Positions 51,894 through 64,000 of a stretch of DNA of 64,000 nucleotides are shown piece after piece; position 1 is the first letter of the stretch; every line of letters starts with the position of its first letter. Position numbers and translations under genes: made by a program. A model generated the notes under the pieces. The model was given only the letters and a program-made list of their open reading frames with translations, was not told the DNA's origin and made no database searches. The DNA comes from Volvox africanus (lineage: Eukaryota; Chlorophyta; Chlorophyceae; Chlamydomonadales; Volvocaceae), in assembly GCA_030268105.1 (NCBI GenBank), contig BSDZ01000020.1, positions 636,001 through 700,000 on the forward strand. Reading direction: 5' to 3'.

Positions 51894-54800
51894 TCATGAC
51901 GTCACGCTTCCGTCCGTCATAATGTAGCCCTGGGTCTGACCCCGGGCATAAAGAGCCCTACCACTAGAGATCGGGGAAGCCATACGGCGAGCCGCCTCAA
52001 GCTCCTCCACGCCGTTCGCTGAAGCGACACGCGGCATCGACATATTAGCAAGTGTCTCCTGCACCGATGCAACGTTCACCTCTGGTGACAGATTGACGGC
52101 AGGGGACAGCGGCGTGTGCACCGGGCTGGGCGTGCTGGCCAGCTGCGACATCGCCATCGGGCTGCGGGCGCCTTGGGCTGCTGCAACCGGGTGCGCCGTG
52201 TGAGCGCTGTGGTGAGAGTGGTGGGACGCTGATCCAGGACCATTAGTACTACGCACGCCAAGCTGCTCCGCGTACATCACTTTGAGCCGCTGGTTTGAGT
52301 GCGGCGGAAACTCAATGCCATTCAGCTGCGCAATGGCAGTAGCTGCGGCCTCTGGGGTCGAGTAGTTCACGAAGCAGAACCCCTGCGGACAAAGAAAGGA
52401 AGCAATTCAAGCTCGTCAGTCACCAGACACGCTTGAGGATTTCATGAGTGCCACATCACCCCCACTTGAAACCGAAGCTGATATCATCATAGCACATCCA
52501 CAAAGCCCCCATTACCCTGAAAGCACACCTTGGATCTGCCTGTAGCGGGGTCCTTCTTTAGGTCGCAGTACTCCATGCCGTTAAACTTTCGGAACAGGCG
52601 AGCCAATACGTCCTGAGTGACGCTCTGCGGTGAGGAAGCGGAAGCAAAAGAGCAGCAGCGTGAAAACTGCGCCTGCCAGTGAAATGAGAATTGCACCTCA
52701 ACCCGGGGTGGAAACCGAACATAACCGTCATCAGTTTAGAAGCAGTCGTAACGAACTGAACCTTGCCAATCCTATCCGCACCTTATGCACAACGACAAAA
52801 AGGCGTTGCTTGCTAAGGGTCGGCGAGTCGTGTGGCGTCACTGCAGCACATGGAAGCAATACGACACATAACACATCAGCAAGGACTCATAGAACGCACA
52901 CAATAGGAATACCGATAGCTTGCGACCCAAACATTACAAGGATTACGCTAACAACTTAAGTGACCACTGTCCTGGCCACGCTTCCACGCTGATATCCAAG
53001 CGTGTTGATATGCACCCTTGAAATGCACCGAATATGATGACACGCTCACCATTAGAGCTGTTGGTGTGCAGACCGCTCAGGCCCATGTTGAAATTCAGCG
53101 CACCGACCTGCAGTGAAGCAGCAAGACATGAGCACTAAGGGTGCTGATCTGCTCCGTGCTGACGGCCAGTACGAACATATAGATGAAAAGGCCAGAGATT
53201 AAAGCTGCTTGGTAATCGATTGTTATGTTAATAGTTTTTTTCCGCCCCACCTGTGCTGACAGATGTGATTGCATGTTGGCCAGGTTTGCAGCATCGCCCA
53301 GATGGTTAAAACCGCTCAGTCCACCTAAGCCGCCGAGACCCGAAATCGTGGTGTAGTCCGTCACGCCAATTGGTGAAGGAGACAGCGCTACGAGAAAAAG
53401 GCGGCGCGTGAGAAGGGCGTGCACTACTTACAAAAAGGACGCCACGCGAGAATCCCATGCCCTTAGTATCAACTACTAGTGGGTGTTCAGCACCTAATGC
53501 TATCATTCATGATGCCGCCACGAAAGTTACGAGGTTAAGAGGCCTCCAGGAAAATGACCTTCCTGGTGCAGGATTTGCTACCTCGAAAAGGGTCAAGGAC
53601 GGACACTTGTCGTATGCCTGACCATCTAGATTTCGTTAAGCGGGACGCTTCTTGAGACGACTGTGCTGTGTGGCACGAGATATCATGCTTGCGTACCGTG
53701 ACCCATTGGCAGGTCTAGGGGCATATGCGCCGCATCTGGTGGTAGATGATGGTTAATCCCGTAGTCCAACTTGGTTGCCTGATATTGGAAAATCGAAGGA
53801 CGTCAGAAGCTTAGGAATGCATCTGAAACGTCTCAGCTACTAGCAGAAGACAGATTTATGGCAAACTGAGGGTTGCGCGCACCTGAGTCAGTGGGGAAAA
53901 CATGTCCTGAGGTGATCCGTCTCCGCGCCCGCGCTTGGTCTTAGGTTCCGCGAGCATGCACTTGACCTTGTACGGGCCAACCTGTACGAGTCCATGAATG
54001 CGGGCGTTTCACACACATTTATTGTTCCTGAGCAATACAAATCTTCTACAGCATCGAATAGTTGTACCACTAGCGTAGACAGCCTAGTGCCGCCAATCAA
54101 ACTTAGCATACCGTTCCACGGGACGCGACATCCTCCAAAGCGCGCAGGGCAAAGGATGCCTTAGTAAACTTGCAGAACACCACACCCTTGCTGGCGACAA
54201 GGTCCGTCTTGCAATACTCCAGTCCATCGTAAGACGCCATCGACTCCTGCAAGCCCGTTCCAGAAACCGATGTAAGTTTGACTCACGGTACGGCAGCCAA
54301 ACGCCCAGCTTCGAGACGGTATTGTGACCTACATTTATATGCTGAGGATCCGCCTGCTTAGGCACCACGATAAACAGCCGAGACCGCGGTGGAATGTTGT
54401 CTGGGTCTGAGCTTATCTCCTGCTCCGCGGGTCTCGGTGGGTGCATGCCCCTGCGGCCGGAAGATTAAAACCGACCATTTCGGCGCTAACTTAGACCCAT
54501 ACGATGCGATACCATAATATCAAAAATAAGGCGTGATCTCAACAAAGAAAACTGCATTATGTGTAACGGATAAGGAACCATGGTCGGCGGCGGACTCACA
54601 GCAAGTCAGCAACGCTCACAAACGATGAATAATAGTCGAGTGCGTACATAAGAAAGCAGAATACTTTAAGGGTGGTTCGCGTCGCTAATATTTGCGAGGG
54701 GTGCGCGGCACACCTGGAGGTATTCGGAGCCTCCGCCAATAGGACCTTGAGCTTGGGACCCCGACCGTTGTTCAGCACCGCACCGTTGAGGTTCTCCATC

Positions 54801-55311
54801 GCCAAAGCAGCAGAGGACGCCTTGTCATACTTCACATAAGCCACTGCAAAGAGAAGTCGTGGACGGGAGCTCGACATGATCAGTACCGGGTTCCTCAAGA
54901 CCGCGCCTCTCGACTAAAGATTCGCAAAAAATCAACGCGATAGCTGTAACAGCGAAGGAGATGAAGAATACTCATTAATGAGAATCTATGTGCGCCTGCT
55001 AGCCAGTCTTCTTGCCAGAAACGACGATCAGCAAGCGCCAGGGCAGTTCTCAGCTAGGTCCGCCGAAGGATAGGCTTGCGCAAACGACTGACCTCCTTTC
55101 TCACGAATGACCTTAACATTTTGAACAGTGCCGAATGGCCGAAAGGCGACTTGCAGAGTCTCAGCCTGCGAGGGCATAGGCGAAGGACGCACGGCGTCTT
55201 TGAGCCGCCTCCTCCTTATCCACTCCTGCCAGCTCATTTGATTCCCACCTCAACATTCTTGCCGCATACAATGAAGAGGCGGCTTCCAGGGGGCGAGTCT
55301 ACGGATTCCAT
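51894..55311 (-). CDS. Three-RRM RNA-binding protein, RBM45-like, 12 exons
   Basis: Exons: 55249-55311, 55093-55165, 54714-54843, 54333-54450, 54112-54246, 53883-53981, 53697-53778, 53251-53387, 53050-53107, 52782-52840, 52529-52624, 51894-52382. All borders are GT-AG, all phases join: 512 aa. RRM1 about residues 9-82 (RNP2 SRLFIVCGK; RNP1 VAYVKY), RRM2 about 112-188 (RNP2 SRLFIVVPK; RNP1 KGVVFCKF), RRM3 about 310-393 (RNP2 QRLFVVVHK; RNP1 SKGFCFVNY). The spacer between RRM2 and RRM3 is Gly/Leu/Asn-rich; the C-terminal 120 residues are Ala/Ser/Pro-rich with a His cluster. RRM2 and RRM3 share a GLEYC or GMEYC strand, as in metazoan RBM45. Role: nucleic-acid binding in RNA processing; targets cannot be inferred. 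The start is the only in-frame ATG before RNP2. Confidence 0.93.
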
Positions 55312-56568
55312 GGTACTAGATGACCAGCTCCCGGCCCCAGTGGGCGCGGCAGAAATCTATGGCAGGCCCACTTACAACGTCATGAATATCAAGATCGACG
55401 GAAGAGAGCGAAAGGCCTCACGCTGATGATAGCTGGGCATGAAGCTTTATAAACGCAGGTGGAGTGTATGGCCGTACACTTCAGTGTTGCAGGACGAAAT
55501 TTAGTACACAGAAAGATTTGCATCGATGACTTCGACTATTCAACAATATCTTGAAATAATTCTCTGCTGGCGGCTAAACATTTCGTCCGTGCGCGCCTAA
55601 GCGATGCGGCGACTGCCTGGGAGCTTCGGGCCCACATACATTATGCGAATGCGGACAGAATGGACTCGTCCAATCTTGAAAGGTGAATATCTGTGTCCTT
55701 GTATGAAGATTTGGGCTTCCTGAAGATTTCTTCTTACGCCTTGCTGAGCATATGGTCACGCCTTTGCAATTCCGCAGGTAAAGCTCCCTAACAACACAGG
55801 ATACAGTCGCAACATATCATATGCAATGCAATCCGCTTGGGTCCATCGGATGGAAGGGTACCTGCCCGCCCATCTTGCACCGGAAGAGCCGTTTCACGAG
55901 CTGACAAAGCGGATATAATCAATTAGATAATTACTGAATGCAACTATGGCTGGTATAAAGATCGTTGTTCGATGTGCATATCAGGGGCCAAGCTTGAAGC
56001 GAACTTCTCCGATACGAGTTATTTGCCTGAACAAGTACATGTTTAATATTGCTTCACATAGTCAGCTTTTCTCTAGCTTTAGTTTCACCTCCAGTATGCT
56101 GTGCGGCAGTAGACGGCGCTTGGTTCAAGATGCTCGTTCGTTCTTCACCTGCGGTGACGAATGCATCAACAAATAAACGACATTGGGTGCTATAAATGCC
56201 AAACACATCACGGTGATTTCTCTAATCATGAACATTGGGTGCGTCCTGTACCTTCGCATTGCCCTCACATCGCAAACTGAATAAACTATACATCTAGTAA
56301 TACAGTCTTCCCACATATTAATATATCATGTCTCGATGAATATAAGTAAGAACTTTCAAGTTGGGAACATCGTTCGTAAGTCTATCAGAATTAGTGAGCC
56401 TCAGGGCTCGTGGATTTTTCCATAGATATGTGATGCTGTCCTTACAATTATGGTTCATTTGTTGATTTGCAGCAAGAATGGTATCATGGGCAAACTGCTT
56501 CCCTAGGAAAACGTCCGCATATATTATGGAGCCACTGGTAGCTATCGTGTTTCAATTGTAAAGCTACT
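55312..56568. other. Divergent promoter region
   Basis: 1.26 kb between the start codons of the divergent RBM45-like and armadillo genes. No conserved element was identified. ORFs here are below 90 codons. Confidence 0.5.
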
Positions 56569-59500
56569 ATGTCGAAGGCACCGCCCAAAGGCAAAGGAAA
56601 TAAAAAGGACCGTGGGCCGCTGCTTGCCGCGCATGCGGAAGCGCTTCGAACGGGCTTGGGCACGGTGGGCGCGTTTCGAGTATTGTCATCCCTATCCATG
56701 TCATATGCATTGATTATATGTTGACCATCCTATCAATTTCGGTCGTCTGCAGGCTCCGGATGGCCAGGTCGTCAAAGGCAAGCTCACGGCCGCCCTAAAT
56801 ATTTGGAGCATGGTATTGGGTGGTGAAGATGAGGTGGGTGTGCCAAAAAGCATGTGGAAGACGGCCCTGGCTGTGGCCAAGGTCCAACGAATGCGAATGC
56901 GAAGTCCACCTTTTAGCACACCTGCACCGACGCACTTTGCGACCGCCCGCCTAGACTTAAGCCGCGGGTGGGCTCAGACGACACTTCTGCGGGATGTAAT
57001 TTTCTGTGGAAGCGTCAATAGCTCAAGGCTTGACCCTCGAACTCTGTTCTACAACTACGTCGTCACACGACCCTCGGCGCCAAGGGAGGCTTTCCTAGGG
57101 CCACATCTCCCCCTAGCTACCTGCTTCCGGGGGTTAACCTCTGCCATGCGCCATAGGCAGGCACGAGGCCCAGAGGCACGCCCCGAGGGACCTGCCATGC
57201 ATTTGCAAGGACGGGGGAGGGTCGCCGCGGCTGCCTGCAAAGCATGCCGCTCACATTTAGGGCGAGGACAGATGTTCAACATCGCGGCAGCGTGGTAGAG
57301 CATGGGGATCTCTGCTCTGCATGCATTCTGATGCCTGCAGGCAGGGCATGACTTGCGCTTCGCGTTATCTGAGGACAGCCACCCCTTCATTGATAAGCCT
57401 GAGCACTGATGCTACGGGGGCACCAACACTCATCCGGCAGTGCCTATTGGCCATGATACTCAAAGTCGTTTTCCTCCGAAACCCGAACCCAAATACGGAC
57501 ACAACGAATTATCCCGTCTTCTTGTTTTTGGCCTTCCCTGGGGAACTACAGGCCTCAGCCTCCGGCGGCACACGACCCCTTCCCTCATTCATACACGCGG
57601 CCCCCCTCCAAAATCCCAAGCCCCGGCCCCAGATACCCCCGCGCGGCCTCCGGCTTGGCGTTTTAAATATAAGGAACGTCCCATCGTGTTACTCGCCTGA
57701 ATTCCCAACCTTCTACAACCCCACTCCCTGCAGCGCGAAGAAGTGTTTAAGGCGGGACTCTGTCCGCTGCTACACGTGCTGTTGGAGCGTGGCGACGTGG
57801 AGGAACGCCACGCAGCCATGGGCTGCCTTTCAGTGCTGGCCCAGAGCGAAAAGCACATTGCAGAAGTTGTGACAAACAGGGTTAGTGGATCCGTTGTTTG
57901 GATGTTTGCAAACGATCCACAAGCAGTGGATAGAGGCGTGCGTGGTAGCGGGCACGGAAATGAGAAAGGGAACGGCGCAATCTCACGACACAGCAGAATG
58001 CATGTGGGGCTTCAGAGCACGAAGGTCGAAAGGAGCATGAGCTGAGAGAAGATTTATGCCGCTGCTGCCGGAGCTTCTAATCTCCCTGGTGCCACTCCTG
58101 CTGCTGTGCTACTGCTGCTTCGCTACTGCTGCTTCCGCAGGTGATCTCGACCGCTGCCGCGCTGCTGATGTATGACCACGCGCGCGGCAAGCTGCCGGCC
58201 GTACAGCTGCTACGCCTCTGTGCGGCGCGGCAAGAGTTTGCTGGCAAGGTGCGCGTCCGGAGAAAGGGATGGGTCGGAGGATATTAGAGGGAAGGTAATA
58301 CCCGGACCACTGGATGTGAGAGGAACGCAAAGGGAGGTGACACGATAGGATGAGAGCGGATACAGTCATGGGAACAGATCCGAATCGAGATGGGGAGGAG
58401 GTTAGGAAGTCGACATGTGTGCGGGGATCCATACGACGGGCAACGGGCCTGATCAAACGCCTGGGTGTGTTGGGCGTGAGCGCATGTGCGTTTTCCAGCT
58501 TTGTGTCTGTCTGTGTCTGTGTTTGTGTATGTGTATATGGGACATCGAAAGAAGCAAGTACCTAATCGGCCTGGAGCACGCAAGGTCAGGTAGCGGACAT
58601 ATGAGGAGCTGTTTAGATGTGATCCAAATGACTCCGCTTTCCTGGTCCTGGTCCCATTGCCCCGCGTGTTAACTTTTCGGTCGAATACATATCGCTATCT
58701 TTTCTCGTACTCTCCTGCTTTCCCCCCTCTTCTGAGTCCTCCTTTACTTTCTACTTACTGAGCTAACGCCGCATCCGTAGCCCTACGCATGTACGTACCA
58801 TAGCTTCACATATGTGTACAAATACCTCTCTGGGTATAGCAGCTGAGGAGGGGAGGGGTAGGCTGGTTCTTGTGTCAGGGCGGCTGAGCTCGTGGGTCCC
58901 CTCCCCTGATGTATCTTTCTGTCGGACGTTGGTAATCAAACTTCAAACATCAAACTTCTTTCCGCAAGAGCCTGATCCGCGCCCAATTGCCTTGGCTCCG
59001 ACACCGCCGCTGCCGGACTGGCAACAGGTGGCGGATGTGGCTCTTCCGGCGCTCGTGGAAGTCCTGAAGAGCGACGGCCTCCCCGGGTGGGGCCAGATGC
59101 GGCAGGTGGGTTGACTCCTGACTGCGAGGACTGAAGAAGCGGCGTGACGATAAGGAAAAAGAGACGGTGGTTTGCAGGGAGTAGCTGCCGCTGGCCAGCT
59201 TCGGGCCCATTTCGACAATACGGCACATGCACAGACTACATACGCACATAAACACCTTACCATGCTATGATTCCCCTCTTATTCTCAGGCGCAAACCCAT
59301 GCGGCCCACACGCTGAAGCTGCTGCTGGAAAACTTTGAAGGAGAGCTACCTGACATCCGACAGGCCCGGCGCGCGGTGGTGCTGCAGCTGGGGGCGGTGG
59401 CGCCGCTCGCCGACATGGTGGCTTCGGCGCCACGACTGCCACCACCGAGCTTGATGCCCGCCCCGCCGCCGGTGATGACAAAGAAGAAGGGCAAGGAGTC

Positions 59501-62500
59501 GAGAAAGTCATCTAATAAGAGGGAGGTGCGTGGGAGGTAGGACTAGAATGGAGCGGAGGGTGTCTCAAGGGGGATGCGGCATGGCTACGGGGCCCCAGTT
59601 GGTGGAGGAAACCGCGCAGTCGAATCCGGTAATCACGTAAACGCATGGCCGCGTCGGCTCGGTGGACTCGGTGGAGGACCGCTGGAAGAAAGACCTTCCG
59701 GTGCCGCGCCACCTCATCCTCCGCTTATCAGCGGCGCGACCGCATGCTGTGCGTTACCAATATATAGTAAAGTGATTTTCCTAGTCAGCGGGGCATAATT
59801 AGTTGTAGTGGCTGTGCTGATGGTGAGGTTTCCAAATCGCATGCATGACTCCTCATGCCTTCCTGTGCCGCCCCACACATCACTGTTACATCGACTTACC
59901 GTCTTGCCAGCCACTTACTGTTACCTTCTTACCGCCTTAAATTACCTCCAACCTCCCTCCCACGTCCGATTTTTGCTCTGTAGCATAATCCCCATGTTTC
60001 CCGCCCGCTCCTGCAGGCTCCCTTGGGCGTTCGGGATGCCGCTGCTACAGTCGCCTCCGCCTGCCTGCGCTACCTATCGCTGGTTCCGGAGTTCGTCGAT
60101 GAGTTTATGCGTAAGAGGACAAGGACGCCTCTTATGGGACATAATGGACCGGGAGCGATTCGGTTTGTACTGTATCGGAGTTGTGTTGTGTTTTGTTGAG
60201 GGGATGGAATGGGAGGCGGGGAGGGGAGGAAAATGGAAAAAGGAGGGGGATGTTCATGTGCAATTGACAGGACCAATACCTATCTACCTACCTACCTACC
60301 TACCTACCTGCCTGCATATCCAAAATTCCAAGGAAGGCTCTCGTCTGTACCTGGCCAGGTGGCCCACACGTGGGTTTGCAGTGGAGTTGGCAGAAGGTTC
60401 TCCTCGCTCCCAACCGATGCGGACCAACAGCCAGGGGGAAAAGCCCCTCGGGATAGGAGTAAAGGCCCGAAAAGGTCGAATACCGTAAATACCTTCCCCC
60501 CCTTTGGCAAGCAGCGAGTTTGTTATGGCCCGCCCGCATTGTTATTCAGCATGTCCCGGCCCCGTCCATCCATTGAATAGCCCCCCCATCCGTAGCTTAT
60601 CTTACACCGAGCCGCTCGCCCACCCGCCCGCCCACGCAGGCACGGGCACGCTCCCCTCCATCATCCGGGGGCTGCAGACATGCGGTGAGGAGCAGGCGGC
60701 TTTCCTCACGGGCATTCTCTGGGAAACTACCGCGGAGTCGAACGTGGCGGCTGCTGCGGTGGCGGCCGGGGGAGTGGTGGCGCTGCTGCACATCATCTCG
60801 CGGAACCTAGCGGGTTGCAAAATCGGTGAGTGTGTTGAGGTGATACACATGTGTGCGTGTGTAAGTGCATGCGTATGTGTATGTGCGTGCGTGTGCATGT
60901 GGAAGCAGAAGGGTATGCCAACCAACAAACCCGGATATCGGGAGGCAGAGGGGATGTTGACTGGTGGTTGAAAGAGGTAACGATGGTGTGTGTGTGTGTG
61001 TGTGTGTGTACGGGAGAACGAAGGAGATCCCGTGAAGGGTGTAGGAAGTGAACGGGCACTTCAGATGTGGTTGGCATCGGTTGGGTGTAGGTTTAACCAT
61101 GTGCCATTTCTTGGGTGGTGTTCCAGGATGTTGGGGTCCTTGCGTGGTGTAGGGTCAATAAGCCCATAATCCGTTCTGACCCCTGCCGTCGGTTGAGGCC
61201 TGCCTTGTAGGGAGGCCTAAAAAGTCGTCGGCCGTGAAAGCGGGCGACAAAAAGGATGGCAAGGGCAGCAGCCGCACGTCATCGCCCATAAAGGATGGCA
61301 AGGACGCAAAGGGCGGCAAGGGCGGCAAGGGTACGTATCTGTGTGTATCTGTATGTGTACGTATGTATGAATGCGTGCATGTGTGCATGTGCGTGTAGGG
61401 CCTGTTGGGCCAAGTTGAGGGGGCAAGATGGTTACGGAGGCGCGACCGCCTCCTGCCCTTTCGGTCCCCTATCCAATCCAGTTCCTCTGCGCCTTCCGTT
61501 CTGCTTGCCTGTCCCTCCTTCTTGGGGGTCACCAATTCGCATTGCCGTCACGCACGAAACGCTTGGGGCATTTCCTCGTCCTGGATCCTGCTTCCCTTGG
61601 CTCTCCAACTTCCAACATGCAACTCCCCTTTCCGCAAATCCAGCTTTCCAATCTCCACCTGCAACTTCCACTTCTCAACCGTCGCCCTGCGGTACGCCAC
61701 TCTCACTGCCCCTTCCTAATCAGGCAAGGGCGGCGCGGGCTCGTCGGCCGAGGTAGTGAACTTCCCCGACGCGGCGGTCTGCAATGCGACTGGTGCGTTG
61801 CAGCACCTCACCTTTCTTGATGACGCCAAGCACCAGGTGAGGGAAGGGTCTGGCTTTCTTGGTGGGGCGGGCGCGTTTCAGTTTCCTGGAGAACGATTTC
61901 CATGGCAAGGGAAATGAGCCTCGGGCCCCGCTCACAAGTGTCCTCTGCGATGTGACTTTTACCTCAATCCAACTTTTCCCGCTAACTTGTTGAGGAAGAC
62001 ATTCATGTACCTGGTTTTACGCGTCGTGGATTGGGGTTTGGGTTCCCAAAGTCGCGGCTCGGCGTCGGCGACCTGTTGCCTCGCCTTCTGACACTCCCTC
62101 CCTTTCTCTCTCAGCTAAGTGTCCTCTTACACATTGCGCGGCGTGCGCTTTTCACAAGCCCTGACTTAATTTTCATCCATCACTTCTCGGGTGTAGATAA
62201 AGAACTAAACTGGACACTACGGTGCTAATGCCTGACATGGGCAAAGCAAACCCTCTGTCCTCTCTCCTCTTTTCCGCCAGTTTCACTTTCGACGAGGTAA
62301 CGACACATCCACACATATACTCCCTCTCGCCTTCGTTCTCTTTCTCGCTCTCTCGTCACTCACACCCTCGTGCACCATCTTGCACCCTGTGACTGCCTCC
62401 CCAGGTGGCCCTTCACGGCGGGGTGCCGATCCTGAACGCCGCACTCAAGGTCTCAAACCCGCAGACCTACGAGAACGCCTCCGGGGCGCTGTGGAACGTG

Positions 62501-63174
62501 GGCTTGGATGTGCGGAACAGTCTGATGCTGCAGGTCAGGAATGACCTGCCTACAGTACCCCTTGCTACGGGTTCACCTTTCCCCAGCAATCGCTCCTCAT
62601 TGCCTTCGCTGCGTCGCTCGCCCCGATTACAGTCCTCTAGCTCCTGTGACTGAATCCGCTTGCTCCTTCGATAGCCTGCACACCGCAGTCCACTTGACTT
62701 ATCCACTCATCTTGAGCCAGTAGATTATCTTCTGATGTAGATCCTAGCTTTGGGATGCTCACGTTTCGGTCTTAAAATGAAGGGAATAAAACGAAGGGAG
62801 TTTTCGGCAGCTCTTGGAGTTGTGTGCCCTTCCGGTCTTCACCCTCAACTTTACGTATTTCCGAACCTAGACACCCGACATATTATACAACCCCGCCGGC
62901 TCTGTGACGGCTTCATGACGACTATGTCCTGGGGAAGGGGTTTAATTCCATCTTTCGTTGTGTTCCAACATCGCGGCCCCACCCCTAACACACACAGGCT
63001 GCCGGCGCGCCCACCTTCCTTGCGCACCCTGTCCCCAACCCCTGGCTTACACGGGGCGATGAGATGCCCGATAGCAGCGACAGTGATGGGGAGGACGGAC
63101 CGTCAGTTCCGGAACGGAGCTCCCCCGAGAGGTCTGATGCGGTTCGCGACCGGGTTTTCCTTACCCAGATGTAA
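56569..63174 (+). CDS. Armadillo/HEAT-type repeat protein with Lys-rich segments, 12 exons
   Basis: Exons: 56569-56679, 56753-56833, 57734-57880, 58141-58248, 58971-59105, 59289-59525, 60017-60110, 60640-60825, 61211-61330, 61724-61836, 62405-62533, 62998-63174. Phases join perfectly: 545 aa. The body is helical-repeat sequence with armadillo signatures (VEERHAAMGCLSVLAQSEKH, AGGVVALLHIISRN, CNATGALQHLTFLDDAKHQ, ENASGALWNVGLDV), interrupted by three Lys-rich segments: residues 1-16, about 255-273 and about 366-410. Armadillo solenoids bind protein partners; the partner is unknown. The stop overlaps a strong donor (ATGTAAGT at 63169-63176); splicing there to an acceptor at 63303 would extend the protein by 66 residues to a stop at 63503-63505. 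The C-terminus is acidic (SSDSDGEDG). Confidence 0.87.
60281..60316. repeat. (CTAC)n tetranucleotide tract
   Basis: CTAC repeats turning into CTGC, in an intron of the armadillo gene. Confidence 0.9.
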
Positions 63175-64000
63175 GTATGTAACCCGGTTGTCTGTCTGTC
63201 TGTCTACCTACCTCTCTATATATCTTACTGACCGGCTGGCTGAGTATGTCTATGTCTACATCCGTGCGCATTCATTTCTATATGAGGTCTTTTCAACATG
63301 TAGGTCGGAAGCAGGCCATGTGTCGCATTTACCCCCCGGGCTAGAGTCGCAGCCGGTGCATGTTGCATGTACGATGGTACGATGGTCATTTGACGAAAAA
63401 TTCTTTGCCGCCTTTGCGACGTTTTCTGGTGCTAATGGTGGTGGAATTTGGGTTCGGCTCCGTGAAACGATATCCGCACTGGAAACAACACTTCACCACG
63501 CTTAGGCAGGTTGGCTTTCCTTACTATCCCATTCCGGCCATTTAGGGCCCGTAGGGAAGGGCATAGATTATTACCTAGGGAACTGAGGAAAGGGCAGTCA
63601 GGTGTCGAAGGGAGCGACGTTGGCGCTACTAGAATAATGATGGCCGTGGTAATTAAAAAGTCCAAGGGCAGGTTAGACTGTGATTATGTACCACGAAATG
63701 TTTGGGTCTCCCTTAGAGGGTCAGACGTGCGTATCGGATGTATTTCTGCATGTAGGTACGCAAGTACGTAGGTAGTCGCGTACTTTTATGTGCTGGTCAT
63801 GAATGTGCTCAGATGCACGATGGCCATGAAGGTTGATCAGGTGGCATGCTTTGCGTTGCATGATGGGGGCCATTCGTCGCTTGCATTTGTCTATGGCATG
63901 AATATGTGCGTGGTGTATTGCCTATCTGACTGGACCTGGCGCTGAGCACGGACAGCTATAAACCGACCTGGCCGACTAGAAAACCGCCAGCGAAGCTCTC
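63175..64000. other. Downstream of armadillo gene
   Basis: Contains the possible alternative last exon of the armadillo gene (63304-63505). The remainder to the window edge shows no recognisable gene. Confidence 0.45.

Noticed and set aside
55271..55426. 51-codon plus-strand ORF MKRRLPGG..., possible first exon of the armadillo gene
   Set aside because: It overlaps antisense to the well-supported first RBM45-like exon, and the armadillo gene has its own start in a coherent exon at 56569.
62110..62228. Extra armadillo exon after the CTCTCAG at about 62113
   Set aside because: The frame that follows is hydrophobic and unrelated, and exons 61724-61836 and 62405-62533 already join in phase.

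Overview
The window is nuclear DNA of a eukaryote, most likely a chlamydomonadalean or volvocine-type green alga. The reasons are intron-dense genes with GT-AG borders, secreted SRCR proteins with proline-rich spacers, a non-LTR retrotransposon with a C-terminal zinc-binding tail, a GC-rich Ala/Gly/Pro low-complexity gene, and many tri- and tetranucleotide microsatellites. The species cannot be fixed from the sequence alone. All exon models below were built by hand from splice signals, reading-frame phase and family knowledge.

Layout: 1-4987 (-) is one very long open frame running off the left edge, encoding a basic, low-complexity, probably nuclear protein. 7042-10993 (+) is an intact ten-exon class III alcohol dehydrogenase (S-nitrosoglutathione reductase) whose last intron carries two (TTA)n arrays around a short AT-rich open frame. 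12497-12731 (-) is the first exon of an RBX1-like RING protein lacking two zinc ligands and any visible second half. 15134 to about 25127 (-) and 31810 to about 38987 (+) are two paralogous, divergently transcribed SRCR-domain genes with matching exon order and nearly identical intron phases. 45059-49119 (-) is an aldo/keto-reductase-fold gene with an unusual N-terminal extension. 51894-55311 (-) is a three-RRM, RBM45-like RNA-binding protein. 56569-63174 (+) is an armadillo-type repeat protein. RBM45-like and armadillo genes are divergent around a 1.26-kb spacer.

Foreign DNA: the introns of the minus-strand SRCR gene hold three nested copies of one non-LTR retrotransposon (45 bp, about 476 bp and about 1.74 kb) sharing one 3' end. 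The longest still encodes the zinc-finger tail of the polyprotein plus a PCNA-interacting-type motif. The same gene also holds a bacterial lepA-folK chimera, frameshifted and flanked by microsatellites. An intron of the other SRCR gene holds a 1.2-kb AT-rich block made of fragments of at least three bacterial mobile genes (Rpn-type nuclease, a [13 protein letters not shown] DDE transposase, an IS481-type transposase). Together they suggest repeated capture of DNA from a Rickettsiales-like bacterium, a group known as endosymbionts of green algae; the donor assignment is inference.

No tRNA, rRNA, CRISPR or intact bacterial operon was seen. Large spacers (4988-7041, 10994-12496, 12846-15133, 25128-31809, 38988-45058, 49593-51893) hold only simple repeats and ORFs that I cannot assign.
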